Source: Cyclina sinensis
Taxonomy: Eukaryota > Mollusca > Bivalvia > Venerida > Veneridae
Assembly (NCBI GenBank): GCA_012932295.1
Contig: JAAONU010000016.1
Span: 38,905,241-38,969,240 of the forward strand
Length of the DNA: 64,000 nucleotides
Reading direction: 5' to 3'
Under the pieces are notes generated by a model. The model saw only the letters and a list, made by a program, of their open reading frames with translations, ran no database searches and was not told the origin of the DNA. The translations under genes were made by a program, and so were the position numbers. Positions 48,884-62,300 of the stretch are shown here, piece by piece (position 1 is the stretch's first letter; each line of letters starts with the position of its first letter).

Positions 48884-49769
48884 TTGTTCAAGATTTCATA
48901 TTAATGAAATTATGTTTGTTTTATATTCATTTTAAAAAATAAAAATATGTTTTATTTTCATTTTAAAAAGAAATATACCTTGAACCCTTTACAAGTTTTT
49001 GCAAAGGCCTTGCATTTAACAATTTTAGTAGAACTTTCAGGTTTCGACTTTTGTTGTTAAGAATGACATATCTATATTCAGCTTATTTCACTTAATTTGT
49101 TGTATTAAATATTGGAACAAATATGCAAACGACCAGTCGCATGGGGTGTTCAGTCAGTGTTCTTTTAAATCGAAATGACCTGAATGAGTGCATATTTACA
49201 GAAAAAAGTCTAAACGCAAAGATTTTGATTTCGATGCAACACTTTCCGGATCATCTTTGACAAATTTGATAGGTAAAATTGTCTTCAAACATGCCTGAAA
49301 CTACCATCGTGTACATTTCTTGTAATTGCTGTCCAGAGTAAAACTATAACTTAAGCATGTATATGATTACTTATGCTTTAAAAGTTAAAAATCAATTCAT
49401 TTAAATGAGTACATTCCTCATACTGTATTTTCAATCGTACTTTTTCCTCATGTGTGAAATTCCATTCAACATAAAGCAGTTTTTTCAAAGCGATAGAATC
49501 TTACTTTTTTTTCTATAGAATATATATAATTCTTTATAGTTTATATAATTAATTGCCTTTATACAGATAAAAGAGATATACTTTCCGTATAAGAGAAAAA
49601 TATGTTTTATGAACAACTGTTTCACAATTGCCGAATCATTTAATCTGTAATTAGAAATCCTCAGGAGATATTCATCACAATTTTATTCACCTAGGTATAT
49701 TTAATTTATTGATTTTTACCTTGATCGTTTGTGTCAAAATATTTTCCGTGATACTGAAGAAAGTGTTCG

Positions 49770-50590
49770 TACGTCCAGGGGTAAGACTATTGTGTCCTTT
49801 ACCTATTTGCATGGCTGGTAAATTAATAAATTTCCAAAACTGATGTGTTTCAAAAGATATTGATCTAGTGTTTTGTACCCATAGGTCCCCACATGTCTTT
49901 TAGAAAAAAAGTGTTTCAAAACAATATCTTAGCTTTCTCTTTTTTGGATTCTTAAGCTCCTGTTTAACACCATAGGCGAAAATATAGTTTAATTATAAAA
50001 CTGTAGAAATTGCGCACAGAAGCAATATTAAGTTAAATTAAACAAGGGCAATTACTCCGCTAAAAATGATTGAATCACAAAGGCTTGAGTAGAATCGCAA
50101 AAGCCTGGTAATATGTACTGTGACACTTGATAATGATCATTCTATGACAGTTTGGTGAACATCATATGATAATTGTAGGAGGAGTTATGTACAGAAGCAG
50201 TATTAAGTAAAATATAACAAAGGACAATAACTACGCAAAAAAATAATCGAATCGCAAAAGCCAGGGTATACGGTTGCTACGGCACTTGATAATGATCATT
50301 CTATGAATGTTTGGTGAAAATCGCATGGGAAATGGAGGAAGAGTTGCGCACAGAAGAAATATTAAGGAAAAATAAATAACAGGCAATAACTAAAAAATAT
50401 TCGAATCGCAAAAGCAGGAGTATATGCACTTAGGTACTTGATAATGATCATTGTGTGAACGTTTTGTTAAAATCAAATCAGAACTGTAGGAGCACTTACG
50501 CAAAGAAGATGGGACAGACGGATGGAATAACGGATGGACAGTGCGGCCACTATATGCCATCCTTCGGGGGCATAAAAATTAGAAGATAAA
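49770..50590 (+). mobile_element. Insertion with three tandem 155-160 bp units, copy A only
   Basis: 'cttgataatgatcattctat' recurs at about 50126, 50286 and 50441 with flanking 'gcaatattaag' and 'gaatcgcaaaagc'. The end reads 'gacagacggatggaataacg' ... 'ccttcgggggcataaaa', which I recognise as the terminus of a repeat common in bivalve genomes. Copy B is continuous across the site (about 62480). Confidence 0.7.
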
Positions 50591-50652
50591 AAAAAAGCAG
50601 CAAAAAAAAGAGAGAAAAACTTTTGAATGTCGATTGAAATTATTATACTACA

Positions 50653-50792
50653 CTGACGCAAAAAAGAAACTGCGCTCCTTTCATTTTATATATATATATA
50701 TATTTTATAACTACTAAGGACAAATGATTGAAATCAAATTGAAATATGTTCCACAAGTTTTGTTCATCCCAACTGCTCATTTTTGCGTCAAT
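50653..50792. mobile_element. Small inverted-repeat element bounded by TGACGCAAAAA
   Basis: TGACGCAAAAA at 50653 has its inverse TTTTTGCGTCA at 50782-50792, with a (TA)n run inside (50687-50705). Copy B keeps both ends (62539; the right end mutated to 'TTTTTGTACGTCA' near 62763) but about 100 bp more between them. It predates the duplication. Confidence 0.5.
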
Positions 50793-51868
50793 ATATTTAC
50801 CGTCACTGGAATATTGTAACGTTAAGTGATGAATAGAACTCATAAAAGGAAAATGTGGCAATCCAAGCTAGGTGAACTAACTAGATAAAATACAGACTAA
50901 TATCAACAGATACAGAAACTTAATAGTCTTCTCCTAGACATAATGATGTGATTCAGTTTTATTTTCATCCCTATTCTACAGCTTTAATGGACTCAACCAT
51001 TCAAAATAACAGACCTGGCACGGCTCAAAAGAAGGTTAAAAGAAAGCGTTAATGGTCTTGCTATCACTTTAAACAGTAACGGAACTTCTCTTTAAAAGAA
51101 AACATGCATTTTCTTGGATGTTCCATACGTAGAGAAATCCTCAGCTGTCGTTGCAATCTTCAGTATTATCTGATGCCTTGATACATATATATAAATTTGA
51201 GAGGCACTACATTATAGTCGTCGTTGACATTTCAACTGAAATATTCATGCTAGTGTCACCCTTCCAAATTTTAATCTGTCTCCTATGGAATTAAAATGGA
51301 TGAGTTGTTTCATTTCTTTTTCTATCCTTAGTTTGCAATACTTTTAAATTTTGGAAGCATAAGGTGACTTTTCATGTTTTGAAATAAAAAAATAATTTCC
51401 CACATTCTAAAGTTTATTGTCTCGGAAATAAAAGTACACATGCATAATACATGCATGTGCCACATACATAGTTTTGTTTGTTTTGAATAATGTAAAAGGA
51501 AAAAAATCTTTCTGGCTGATTTCAAAATGTTATCGAATACCAAAAACAACATTCAAGTTTAAAAAACATTGTATGGCTATTGAATTTATAACAAAGAAAA
51601 TTTAAAAGAAGTACACCTCCAGAACATCACAAATATTGTAAGGATATCTTTCCAAAACATATTCACAGCCAATGGTGCTGATTAAATGCACCTAAGTAGT
51701 AAATGGTGACAACCTTATTCGAACCTGCACTCGAGCTCCGTGATTATAATTCATTTTTCTATAAACTGTATTTTCAACCAGCAAGCCTTTCAAGATAAAA
51801 AAAGACGACGAATTCAAGCCAGTCTGGTCGGGGTGTACTGATAACAGTTAAGGAGCCATTGTTTTAGC

Positions 51869-51891
51869 AAAAAAAAAAAAAAAAAAAAAAA
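51869..51891. repeat. Poly(A) tract
   Basis: A run of about 23 A, absent from the aligned copy-B stretch. Confidence 0.9.
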
Positions 51892-52310
51892 ATGAAAAAG
51901 AAAAGAAAGAAAAAACTGTAAGTGTACATCTTAGCAGACTACTAGCTAAATTTTCTTACTAAGTCTTGAACTTAGTTATGACTTCCAAAACTTAATATGT
52001 CGCTTTTGTATACATTTCTTATTTTATTTAAAATGGTTTCTATAACATATAAACCGTTACGATGAAATTCATTCTTTGACCGTTCATTATGTAAAAAGTC
52101 CTTATGTCATATGTATTGCATTGCTTACAAATATTAATTTGCTGTTGTGACTGCATTTGATTAAACGGAAAAAATGTAATGGTAATATATTTATTCCATA
52201 AAAACTGAACTATTCATTTGTGTATTTTAGTTTCATTATTTTTTATATTTTTCTTTATTATTATTATTTCTTTCTTTTTTTACAGTACCACGTTACAATC
52301 TTCAGCGAGA

Positions 52311-54729
52311 ATCACTCTTAATTTAACTGAGAGCATACTTCTTGTGCATTAGCATTAAGTAAGTTACACATTATAGGGAATAAAAAAATCATTACAATTC
52401 TAACTTTTTAAATTCTATATTTAATTCTCAAGAAGAATTTAAATCATAAGTGTCTCCTTCATTACACCAAGCAAAAAGATGACACTTTTTTTGTAATAAA
52501 TGACTGTCATTCGGTCATTTCATAAATAAATTGTAATACTATTGTTTTGTCTTAAGCACTATTTAAATTAACTTTGTTGTCTAGTGATTTCATAAATATT
52601 CTATTTTCTGTGTCGTGGAGTTACTTTGATGTATTTGGCTTGATCACGTCTGTTAGTTTTATGTAATGACTTACACATAAGGAACTGCATGGAATTTACC
52701 AATAAAAAAACTTTAATTGCTTTGGAATTTGAATCATTTAATTGGAAGTGTGCTATTCAGTTATTGTGCGTCAATTAAATTATGTCAAAGCATTAGTATT
52801 TACCTGATGCGATAAAACATAAAAACATTTCAGCACATGACTGGAAAAGAATATGGACAAACAAGAAACATAACTTCTCAGATTACCTGTCTGATACGCT
52901 AAACTAGTCCAAAGAAAGTTTTTGTTTACTTAGTTTTATTCAAAACTACTGTAACTTAAAATCGGCAAAAGGTTTTGGAAGGTAAAATTTAATAGCAAAA
53001 ACCGAAATCGAAATAAAGGGGAATAGGGACAAGTTATCTTAGTTTTCTTGTGACGAATGAATTTCAGCGATAATCTTTACTATAATTTTATCTCTATGTT
53101 TTTAAAGTAAATTCGATAGTTTTAATACTACTGTTGCACCCCCTGTCCCCTCCCCCATCCCATGGATTTCAGGTCAGCAGCACGTTAATTCAACTTCAAA
53201 TTTCTTCATATGAAAACATTGAACAAATTATTTATCCCGTTTACGAACAGTTTAACTATTACTAGATAAATGTTTAGTAACACTGACATATTTTATCTGT
53301 ATCACTGTAAATTGGTTCGCTGTCAAATATTTTTATAATGCTATATTCATTATTGGTCAAACATTATCCAAGACTTAAGCTTTTCTTTTGTCTTCTCATA
53401 TAAATTTGTGATGGACATTGAATTACAATTTTGTTAAGAAAACCAAGATACCTTTTAGAAACAAAACTTACGCTTTTCATATTTCCCTCTATGTAATACA
53501 TTGTTCTGGCTTTGAACTGTATATAACTATGACATGTAAAGATCATAAGAAAATAAACTTGTGTATTATCAATGTCAACTGTATCATTGTTATGTATTCA
53601 TTTAAACTGAAGGAAAGTGTAATTTTATTGATTGAAAATATTGACAAAATAGCCATCAATCTAATCAATTTTTATCAATGTGTGTAAACTTTTAAAAAAA
53701 TATCGACTTTGCTTATATCATGTTTCACCTAAGGGAACATAGGTATTATCATATCATAACATTTGTAAATGTTATGCTTTAAGTTTTGATAGATAAAATA
53801 TTTCTTTGATATTTTAAATTTCTTTCGGTATTAATTAATCTTTAAGCTTTGCCGTTTTCTGCAAATGGCGGTGATTTTAGGTTAACAATGTATACTATTC
53901 TCCCTGATTGTGTGTAGGAGCAAAATTAGATAGCCTAACATGACGATGAGAAAGCAGCACTTTATCTGTTGGCTATTTTCCTGAAGACGATCCCCAGCCA
54001 GAGAATCAAAATATCTTGGAAAATTCTTTAAAATTGCGACATCATGCCACTTTTTGCCATAGTGCAAAATACAGGAATACAGTACAATACTATTATCCAT
54101 GCTTGCTACTCCCATCGTAATATTTTTGTCTAGACGATGTAAAATTAACTCTTTTTTGTAACTAATAAATGTTTCATCAATCACATTGTACAATATTAAA
54201 AGCAGCAGTACCAAATAACATATCCAACCTTTTAAAGAACGCATTTTTATTTAATTTCGATACCAGCTGTCAAGATCTGACGCAAAAACCATAACTGCAA
54301 GTCTTATCCTGCATTCAAATTGAACAAAAATCTAAACCACAAGTTATTATAGATTACTTCTAGTTTTTCTAGTTTAGAATTGCAATATCTATCGACTTAT
54401 CATTATTCAGGTACGATGAATAGCTTTTTTCCCATCTTTTTCGTTTACATTGTTAACCTGAATAACACAATTATTCTATATTTCTAATTTAATGGATGGA
54501 AAAGGATGATCTCTGGTATATTTATGTATATTTATCAACAACAAGTCCTAAAATTTTCCATTCCAGTATAAAATACAAATAAGCATATTGTTATATGTCA
54601 TGTACTTACAATTACCTTTGTAAACAAAACTTTTAGTGAAGCAGTGCATACATTTACAAGTGAGGGAAGATAGTTCTCTGTTTAATTCATTAAACAATGC
54701 TAAAACAACGAGAACAGTTTAGCTCTTTC
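52311..54729. other. Spacer between copies, AT-rich
   Basis: No recognisable gene, RNA or repeat. Whether copy A extends into it cannot be judged because copy B is cut by the window end. A 120-codon minus-strand frame at 53882-54244 has a hydrophobic N-terminal stretch ('ICYLVLLLLILYN') but no family resemblance and no splice context, and is treated as chance. Confidence 0.5.
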
Positions 54730-55150
54730 CTGGTAAAACCGAAAAAGAAAGAGAAAAGGTAGGGGAGATAAGTTTGCAGGTTTTCATCACAGTACAAGGC
54801 TGTTGGAATAGCTGCTTTAAATAATCCCCACCAGTTACTTATTAATTCAACGTCTATCAGTCTCCTATCACAATTCCAATGGACAAAATAGTCGCATCTG
54901 CTCTTGGTGAAGCTCCCTCTGACAGGGTATCTTGAAATTGCCTGGAATGCTGCAGTACATCACTACATGACAGAGTCTGGAGGGTGTTTTGCACATGTCA
55001 TGAACTAACACACTTGGTATGTAAGGTATACAACTCTACTCTGAGTCCAAAATAATATCCAGGCAGTATATAAGAGGCGTGGTATCTTCTCATTTAACAG
55101 GGATGCTGCTGCTCACAGTAATATCAACATCAGTCGATTGTTAATATGTT
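54730..55150 (+). promoter_or_regulatory. Less AT-rich island with TATA box
   Basis: A TATA box 'TATATAAG' at 55067-55074 is followed 20-30 bp on by possible initiators ('ttctcattt'). An ATG at 55103 opens a short frame starting 'MLLLTVISTSVDC'. A frame starting 'MDKIVASALGEAPSDR' at about 54880 ends at a possible 'gtatct' donor. The base composition stands out from its flanks. No downstream gene is proven; the frame at 56093 is the nearest candidate. Confidence 0.3.
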
Positions 55151-55280
55151 TGACAGTACCTAATCAGATGAAAAATGTTTCATTTGTTCATATTCTTAAA
55201 TTTTTAATAAAAAAATTCTTTCTTTAAAAAAAACAGATACTTTTATGACAGTTAAATTTATTAACTTGAACCTCGGTCAG

Positions 55281-55384
55281 TTGTATGGTAGAGGTTTTGG
55301 AAGGACGAAAACATGTTGATAAAGCCATAGTAAGACCTGATGATGACCCATTTTCTTGTTTAAAATATAAACAATTAAGAAAAA
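55281..55384 (+). CDS. Candidate small exon downstream of TATA island
   Basis: The acceptor is 'cctcggtcag' and the donor 'AAAAA|gtaaga'. The frame from ATG 55285 reads 'MVEVLEGRKHVDKAIV' then 'RPDDDPFSCLKYKQL' and would continue to TAA at 55414. It leaves in phase 1, which does not fit the phase-0 entry at 56093, so the two are not shown to be one transcript. No family recognised. Confidence 0.2.
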
Positions 55385-56092
55385 GTAAGAATTTTATTTT
55401 TTTTCACGCAAATTAAACTAGTTAATCGCTTTATAGTTGTTGACAGTTTAAAGTTAAATACAGGTTCTTCATCTTTGAAACATACAGGAATTCCCTTAGG
55501 TGGACGAAAGCGGTTTTCTGGGATATATCATGGGTTGAAGCTTAAATGATAATGCGAGTTGAATAATCTTGATTGAGCTATGATAATAATAATTTTGTGT
55601 TTAACAATAAGCTATTTATAGAACATTATCATATACAATCTAAACGTTACAAATGAGACATTGAATTACAGAAACAACAACTTATATAAACTAAACTTTA
55701 CAGAAACGGGAGACACTGTTGCGTAGTTGAAGAATAAAACACTTTTGGTAAGATAAGTTACTACTTAAAATGTGTTATTTTAGAGGATCGTTAAGGACAG
55801 TTTCCGTGAAAGGGAAATACAAATTTAACGTTTCAACAATCTGCTCATTCCCTTTTATTTTTGTTTGTTTGATGGTCGAGGAAATTCTTATAAATTATGA
55901 TCTGATTATTGAGTATGGAAGCTAATAGGTGATTTTATTTTAAGAATGAGTCTATTCTTCATAATCTGTATGAACTGTTCTGACTAATTTGACTGCGTTT
56001 ATATTAATAATCTGTGGGGACAACGTATATGTACGAAATTATTTTTTCTTCTGTTGGAACAGTTTATTTGCTGACGTTTTTTTGTTCCTAAG

Positions 56093-56356
56093 TTGTTCCC
56101 TCAAGATAATAAATTGTTTCTACAGATTAATCATGTTGTTCTCACATATTATGAACATAATTTAACCAAGCAAAGCATATATATGCTAAGACTGGCAAGA
56201 TTTACATCCCTTTTGAAAATTGGTCGTTATTTGACGAACCACGAGGAGTTTTCAAAGCAGTTTACCAGTTTACTTAAAAAATGCTCGCGCAAATCACAGA
56301 AGACTTTGAAATTTTATCTTGATATTATCGGTTATTCTTTGAGAAAAAGAAAATAA
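56093..56356 (+). CDS. Candidate terminal exon, 88 codons, unknown family
   Basis: A good acceptor ('cgtttttttgttcctaag') is followed by a frame open to TAA at 56354-56356, without a starting ATG. It reads 'LFPQDNKLFLQINHVVL', 'TYYEHNLTKQSIYMLRL', 'FTSLLKIGRYLTNHEEF' and 'KKCSRKSQKTLKFYLD', ending 'SLRKRK'. The composition suggests a basic, helical protein with one Cys. No domain recognised. In the other duplicate the homologous stretch (41640-41935) is broken. Chance frames this long exist elsewhere in the window. Confidence 0.3.
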   Translation: MFPQDNKLFLQINHVVLTYYEHNLTKQSIYMLRLARFTSLLKIGRYLTNHEEFSKQFTSLLKKCSRKSQKTLKFYLDIIGYSLRKRK

Positions 56357-59300
56357 CACATCATATTAGAGATTTTTTGTTCAAGATAAATCCGTCATTG
56401 TTTAAAAGAATTAAATCCATCAATGTTCCATGTCTTAAATTTCTTTTGAATCTACAAAGTCTCTTGTTTTGAAGGTATGTGAAATGGAAAAAAAAATCAA
56501 CTGTCTTCAATTTCGGTCAACTCAAATTTGAACAAAAATTCATCGAGCCTATTTTACCGACACTTTGAAAGGACAGAAACGCCTCAAGCTTATGCAGCAT
56601 CGCGAAAGGGAATATTTTGAAACAAATGGATAAAGTGCTATATCACACCACATTATGAACTAAACACTTTTTTAAAACTCAGAAATCAAATAGAAATGAA
56701 ATGAACAGGTTTTTATTGGAGTAATGTTGGATGCTTTGGAGTTTATATATTCGTGGTTATTACCCTATCAATAACACTTAGGTATAATTCCAGATGCATT
56801 CAGACAATATAAAATAATTCTTGATTTTACCTCTGATGTTTTATTCTGTTTGAACTATCATTGACAAAGTGCTGCACCTAAAGGCAACGAACTTAGATGT
56901 AGTGCGATTGTGGGTAACCTTGACCTGACCATTATTTTCTGTCATCATTATAAAAAAATCTTGTACATTTACAAATAATCAGGATAACATGTTACACTGA
57001 ACAAACGATTGTAAAAGTCACAGACTGGTTATCCTTGACATGTTATTCGTTACCAAAAGTATGATGTTGACATTGTAAGTTAAAGCTGTTATGTCCAATT
57101 TAAGGTATGAAAACTCAATATTACCTCCTGCTCTTTGTCTGGTATAGTGACAACGATTTTAAGTTATATCAATTACATCTTAAGTATTCCATTCGAGATA
57201 TGTCATTCAAGTATCGTAGACAAAATCGAATATTAGACGAGCACACATTAGTACACAAGCCGTTAACAAATGAAAGAAGAAATACAATGATTATGAGGAT
57301 CTGTTCAATTACTAAAACGGGCCAGTTTTTAGATTGTGTTTGTAGGACCATACGAAAGATGGTGTAAAAGTTTAACAATGTTATGTCTTTAGATAAATAC
57401 TACTAACTATGCCGCCTAAAATAATGGTTGCTGTAATTCAAAATAAAAATGCTTTTAAGCGTTTTTTTTAATCTTCGACTTGACTTTAGAAAATAAACTT
57501 GAAAGTAATTAAAGTTTGACTATCTATATAATCATGATGTGAACAAACTTGTGATGTTGTTTGCGTACAAAGAGAAGTAATCATTGCGTTGTGTTTGTTT
57601 CATATACAGCTGAATACAGCCTTTAAATCGGTTCTGCTTTAGGTCATCACCTGAATCAGTAAATTTATTCTGTATACCCTACTGCTCATTTTACCTACTT
57701 TAATAACAAACAATTTTGATAAAATGTCATTAAAATTGATTATAAATTCTCTGCAATAGTGTGGAAGCCAGAGATATTTTCAGTACAGAAAGCTGTCTGG
57801 ATTTTGATAGTTGGAATGAGTCACATTATTCAGATTATCAGCTTCGCTTATATGTACATTGAAATTATTGGAATGTGTATTGAAAGAAAAAATCAGCCCA
57901 TGCAGACAGAGCAGCAAGAAGAGTCTTAGTTCAAAGCCGCGTCAGATTAAATTCAGACCCTGGTATTGCTGTCTAGATAATAATTCTATTGTGGACACAT
58001 AACGGCTGTTAAAGTCATGTAGCTGCATAAAAAGGCATGTAAAATGACGGAAATATAATGACTGACATTAGAAATAACTAAAACTTCTTTTAAAAAAGAT
58101 AAATAAATGACAATTATATTGATGATGTTAATTTACATTCAGACTAGGCTACGGAAAATTCAACTTTTCATATCTTTATTTAATTAGGCAATTAAGAATA
58201 GTTCATGCCTACAATTTGTTCATCTGGTCAATGAGTGTAATTTTAAGGCAGCTATCTTCTTATTTTATCTTTGAATTCGGTCGCCCTTCTTTTCAAACTC
58301 ACCAGCATGCGTGTTCATGGTTTTATTTTTTAAGATTTTGACAGTCAAACATTTGGCCTTCGTGGCAGCAACTTGCAAGACAGACTAGAACAAATACCAC
58401 TACCTAGTGTGTGCCTTCTGCACTTTCAGCTAAACTTTTAGAGTAAATGACTCGAAAACAATTACATTATTTAAGTTTTAACGTCAAAAGTGAAAAACGG
58501 AACTGGATTTAACACGAGTATTGTCGTCGTCCATAGCAATTATGTTGTCACTGATGCATCTAGCACCCTATACATCATACTTAGGTATCATTTCAGATGC
58601 TTTCAGACACTGTAAAATTACTCCAGATTTCACATGAATAAACCTTAATATTCAGTCTGAAGTTTCTATATGTAAAGAAGAAAACGATGGCTAGATGTCT
58701 TTTAAACAAGGCATTACACAAACAAATATACAAAATTTAACGACTTGGCTTTAGAAGATAATGTGCAGTGCACCAAAGTTCCGTTCGAGAATCTTATTCC
58801 TTGGCACAAGATGTTCTTTTAATTTAATCTTTTTTCACTTCATATGCGAAAGTGGCAATTGCACTGCACACTGACTAGTCTTATCACTTATCATCGTTAT
58901 CATATATAATGACCAAGTAAGTATTTGTTCATAATATATTAGCGACTGGCTCCTTGGTTAACCTTTTCTTTCTTAGAAGAAAACTAAATTCACTTGTTTA
59001 TAAATGAAATATGTTTAAAACTGAATATAACAATTTAGGCTGTTGGGCTTTCTGTTTATGACAAAATGTTTTGTAAGATATAGAAATACCTTATTGTTTT
59101 AAACATTGTAAGTCTGAGCACAATGTCTAGTTGGACATGAAAAATGCTTTGTAATCAGGGGACCTGCCCTTTATTAAAATTTGTTTCAAAATTGATAACT
59201 ATATACGACAACGTGTCCTGAATGTTTAAATAATTACTCATCACCCTATGGTACTGGATTCATAAGTAACAGATTTAATACGAAAGGTAAGTCTTTAAAG

Positions 59301-62300
59301 GCAAGCTGCTCCTTCGGTTTTAATTCTTCATATGATAGTAAATATTCCGTTGAGATAAATGAAAACTGCAAGTCATATCTGATTCGAGCAGTTTTATACA
59401 AATAATTATGTATAAATTTCTAATCGGGAATAATTGATTACTTCTTATTCTGCAAACTCATCGTCAAAGAACACTTTCATACTAGCTCTTCAATGAGCTT
59501 TTTCTCAACCTTCATCGTTCTTCATGGTTATAATACAACGTTTTGTGCATGTATTTAGTTGCTTCTTTTGTTAATACAATTGGTAAAGCCTAAGCATTTA
59601 GTAAAACATATAAAGATCTCTCTAAACGTTTGTTCCATATAATGAAAATAGTCGCGATACAAAAGAGAGAGAGAAAAATAACAGAAAAGAAAAAATTCTT
59701 ATGTTCCTATGAAAGCACTTAATCGGGCATATAAAGTTATTCACACAAGAGACGTTGCAATCTCAATTTCATTCACATTCGTGGAAGTGGAATAACTATC
59801 AATTATCAATAAGCATTGCCCTACTTTCTCTATACCTTTTACTAATATTTCATAGCGAATTGTCCGCTATGCTTCAATGAATTTGTAACTGGACGAGGGC
59901 GGTTATGACCATGATAAATTTCAACAAACAGCTTTTAAGCTAAACCCTTATTCAGATTATCAGCGACACATTCAGCTACACTAAATGTTACAGCCCCTAT
60001 TCTATTTCAATCTGTCAATTTTGCTTTTAATATCGTTTTACTGTTTCTTATTTTGAATAAAAATATCTTGACTTCCTTTTTGTATTACAATTCAGCACAC
60101 AGTATCTTAATTATAACAAACATTATTTGTTTTAGCTGGTTAGAAGATAAAACAGATTTGTATGAATTTTCTGTGCGACTCGCTCATTTGTTCCCCGTAA
60201 AATGCTTTTGCACGCAAAGCGTAAACTAAAAAATGCAACCAGCGTATTTATTCAAAAATATATTTGTCTTCCATTCTACGATGGAAAAGGTCTTCATTAG
60301 AAAGAGTAAGTGGTTTTTTATTAAGAGTAATATTATCTAAAATTATGTCCGAGATTCAATTCTTTTTTTTTCTCTGTGTGGACCGTTTGGTGTTCAATAG
60401 AAGCAAAGTTAATGAAAAAGCTAAGGATCTTATGAAGGAAACCCATGGCATAAAATGATGAAAATCCTTACTACAGAAAAAAGCTTATTTGTAAACTTTA
60501 AATATTTTTCTCTTTTTTTGGAGTATTGGCTACATCAAGAAATAATAGAACTTGGTATGTCATGAAAGAAATCATTCATATGACATTTCAACAGGGAATT
60601 ACCTATACATATATAATTTAATCCAGGGTATGGCAAAAGAAAATCTTGTCTATAAAGATTGCGTTTGTATCGTGAAAACTGAAATTTTTTAATGCGACAA
60701 CTGCGAAAAAAAACAGTTTCAACTTCCGGTCCTATTTCATATTAGAGTTAATCAATCTTTGAGATAACACATTACTACCTCTACTCAAGAAGACAAATTT
60801 TCCTGAAATATTCATACTGGTGACACTCTAGAAAGTTTTAATCTGTCTCCAAGGTAATCGAAATTGATGACACATGTTTTGTTTCGTTTTACTTTTTCGT
60901 TTTATGAAATTTTCAGTCCTAGAGCAAGCATGCATAATTTAACTGTAAAAATTCTTCACTTCCATCAAAGTCACTTTTACACGCAAGATCTTCATGAATG
61001 GGTTAAGAAAATACAAAATGGATTTTAATATATATTCAAAGTGGACTACTTTACTTTAGACTTAGAATGTCTCAGATTTTCACTATTTTTCAAGGAATTT
61101 CAGATTGATAAAAAGCAACAAACAGAAAAATGTTTTTTCAAGAACTGTTTTATTCTTAATTTTGTCACCATAAGATTTGTTATACATTTGTATTCCATGC
61201 TTCATTACCTTACAGGCCCAGTATCTTATTGAAAATAGATAAATCCAGATTGATTCAAGCAAGAATTTTGAAGTAGTCAGGTTAAATTTAAATCAAACCT
61301 TTTACAAAATACATTTAAAATTTTAAGGCAAGGCAGCCAATGTATATAATCTAATTCGAATTTATCTACCTTGATAATTAAAGATGTTTTTACCTATATT
61401 CAAGAATAAGTAATATATGTTTAGAATTTAACTGATACAAAACCATTCCCTAATGGGAAAAAAGTTAAATGAAACCACAAAACATCAAGTTACGTTGTCT
61501 GATACAGCAAACTATTCCACTGAGAAGTATCTTGTTACCAGCATTTTGTAGAAATAACCTACAGCACCTTGTCCGTAAAGTAGGTATGGGAAAAGAGAAA
61601 CAGGATGTAAAATTTCCTCTTCGTCTTTCATTTGTTATTGATGTCAGTTTGTGATAGCATGTCACTGTGTATTGTTATACCTAGTCAACTCCCCTTATAA
61701 ACATCTAATCGTCAAACTGTCGACTATTGGTGTTAAGAATGACGTTTCTACATTCATGCTTATTTCACTTAATTTGTTATATTAAAGACTGGGACAAATC
61801 TGCAAAAAAAAAATCGTTCGGTCGCATGGGGTGTTCCGTCGCAGTGCTCTTTTAATTCCTTGACAACAGCTTCTCAGATTATATATTTTAACAACTAGAA
61901 AGAGTGTATATTAACAAAAAAGTACACATTGCAAACAAAGATTTTGATTTTTATATAACACTTACCGAATCATCTCTGACAAAGGAGTGAGATGTTGAAT
62001 TGTCTTCAAAACTGTCTTGAAGTACCATCTTGTAAATGTCTTTTAATTGCTGTCTAGACGTAAAGCATCTAGAGAAAACTTAAGCATGAATATGTTTATG
62101 GTTACTTATGCTTTAGAAAAATCATTTTCATTCTAATCAGTATATTGTTCATACTGAATGGTACATTCGTACTTTTTTTCTCAACCTGTGAAATTCGATT
62201 CAGCGTACTGCATGATTTATCTGCAAAGCGGTAGTCTCTTAACTCGACTTTTTTTATATTATTGAATATGTAGATGAAAGAGATATACGTTTCATATAAG

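Larger units (their letters stand above)
41640..52310 (+). repeat. Segmental duplication, copy A
   Basis: Collinear, same-orientation similarity to 56093-64000 in many blocks. Examples: 43076-43556 with 56660-57083; 44036-44470 with 57084-57440; 45730-46100 with 58470-58820; 46690-47220 with 59390-59950; 47860-48790 with 60760-61700; 49050-49460 with 61730-62180; 51920-52310 with 63580-64000. Copy A is longer because of insertions at 43558-44031, about 48800-49045 and about 49770-50590. The right border is not defined, as copy B runs off the window. Apart from the frames noted separately, I see no coding sequence. Confidence 0.9.

Noticed and set aside
48760..48942. 60-codon frame with repeated His-Thr
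   Set aside because: It comes from the (CA)n microsatellite.
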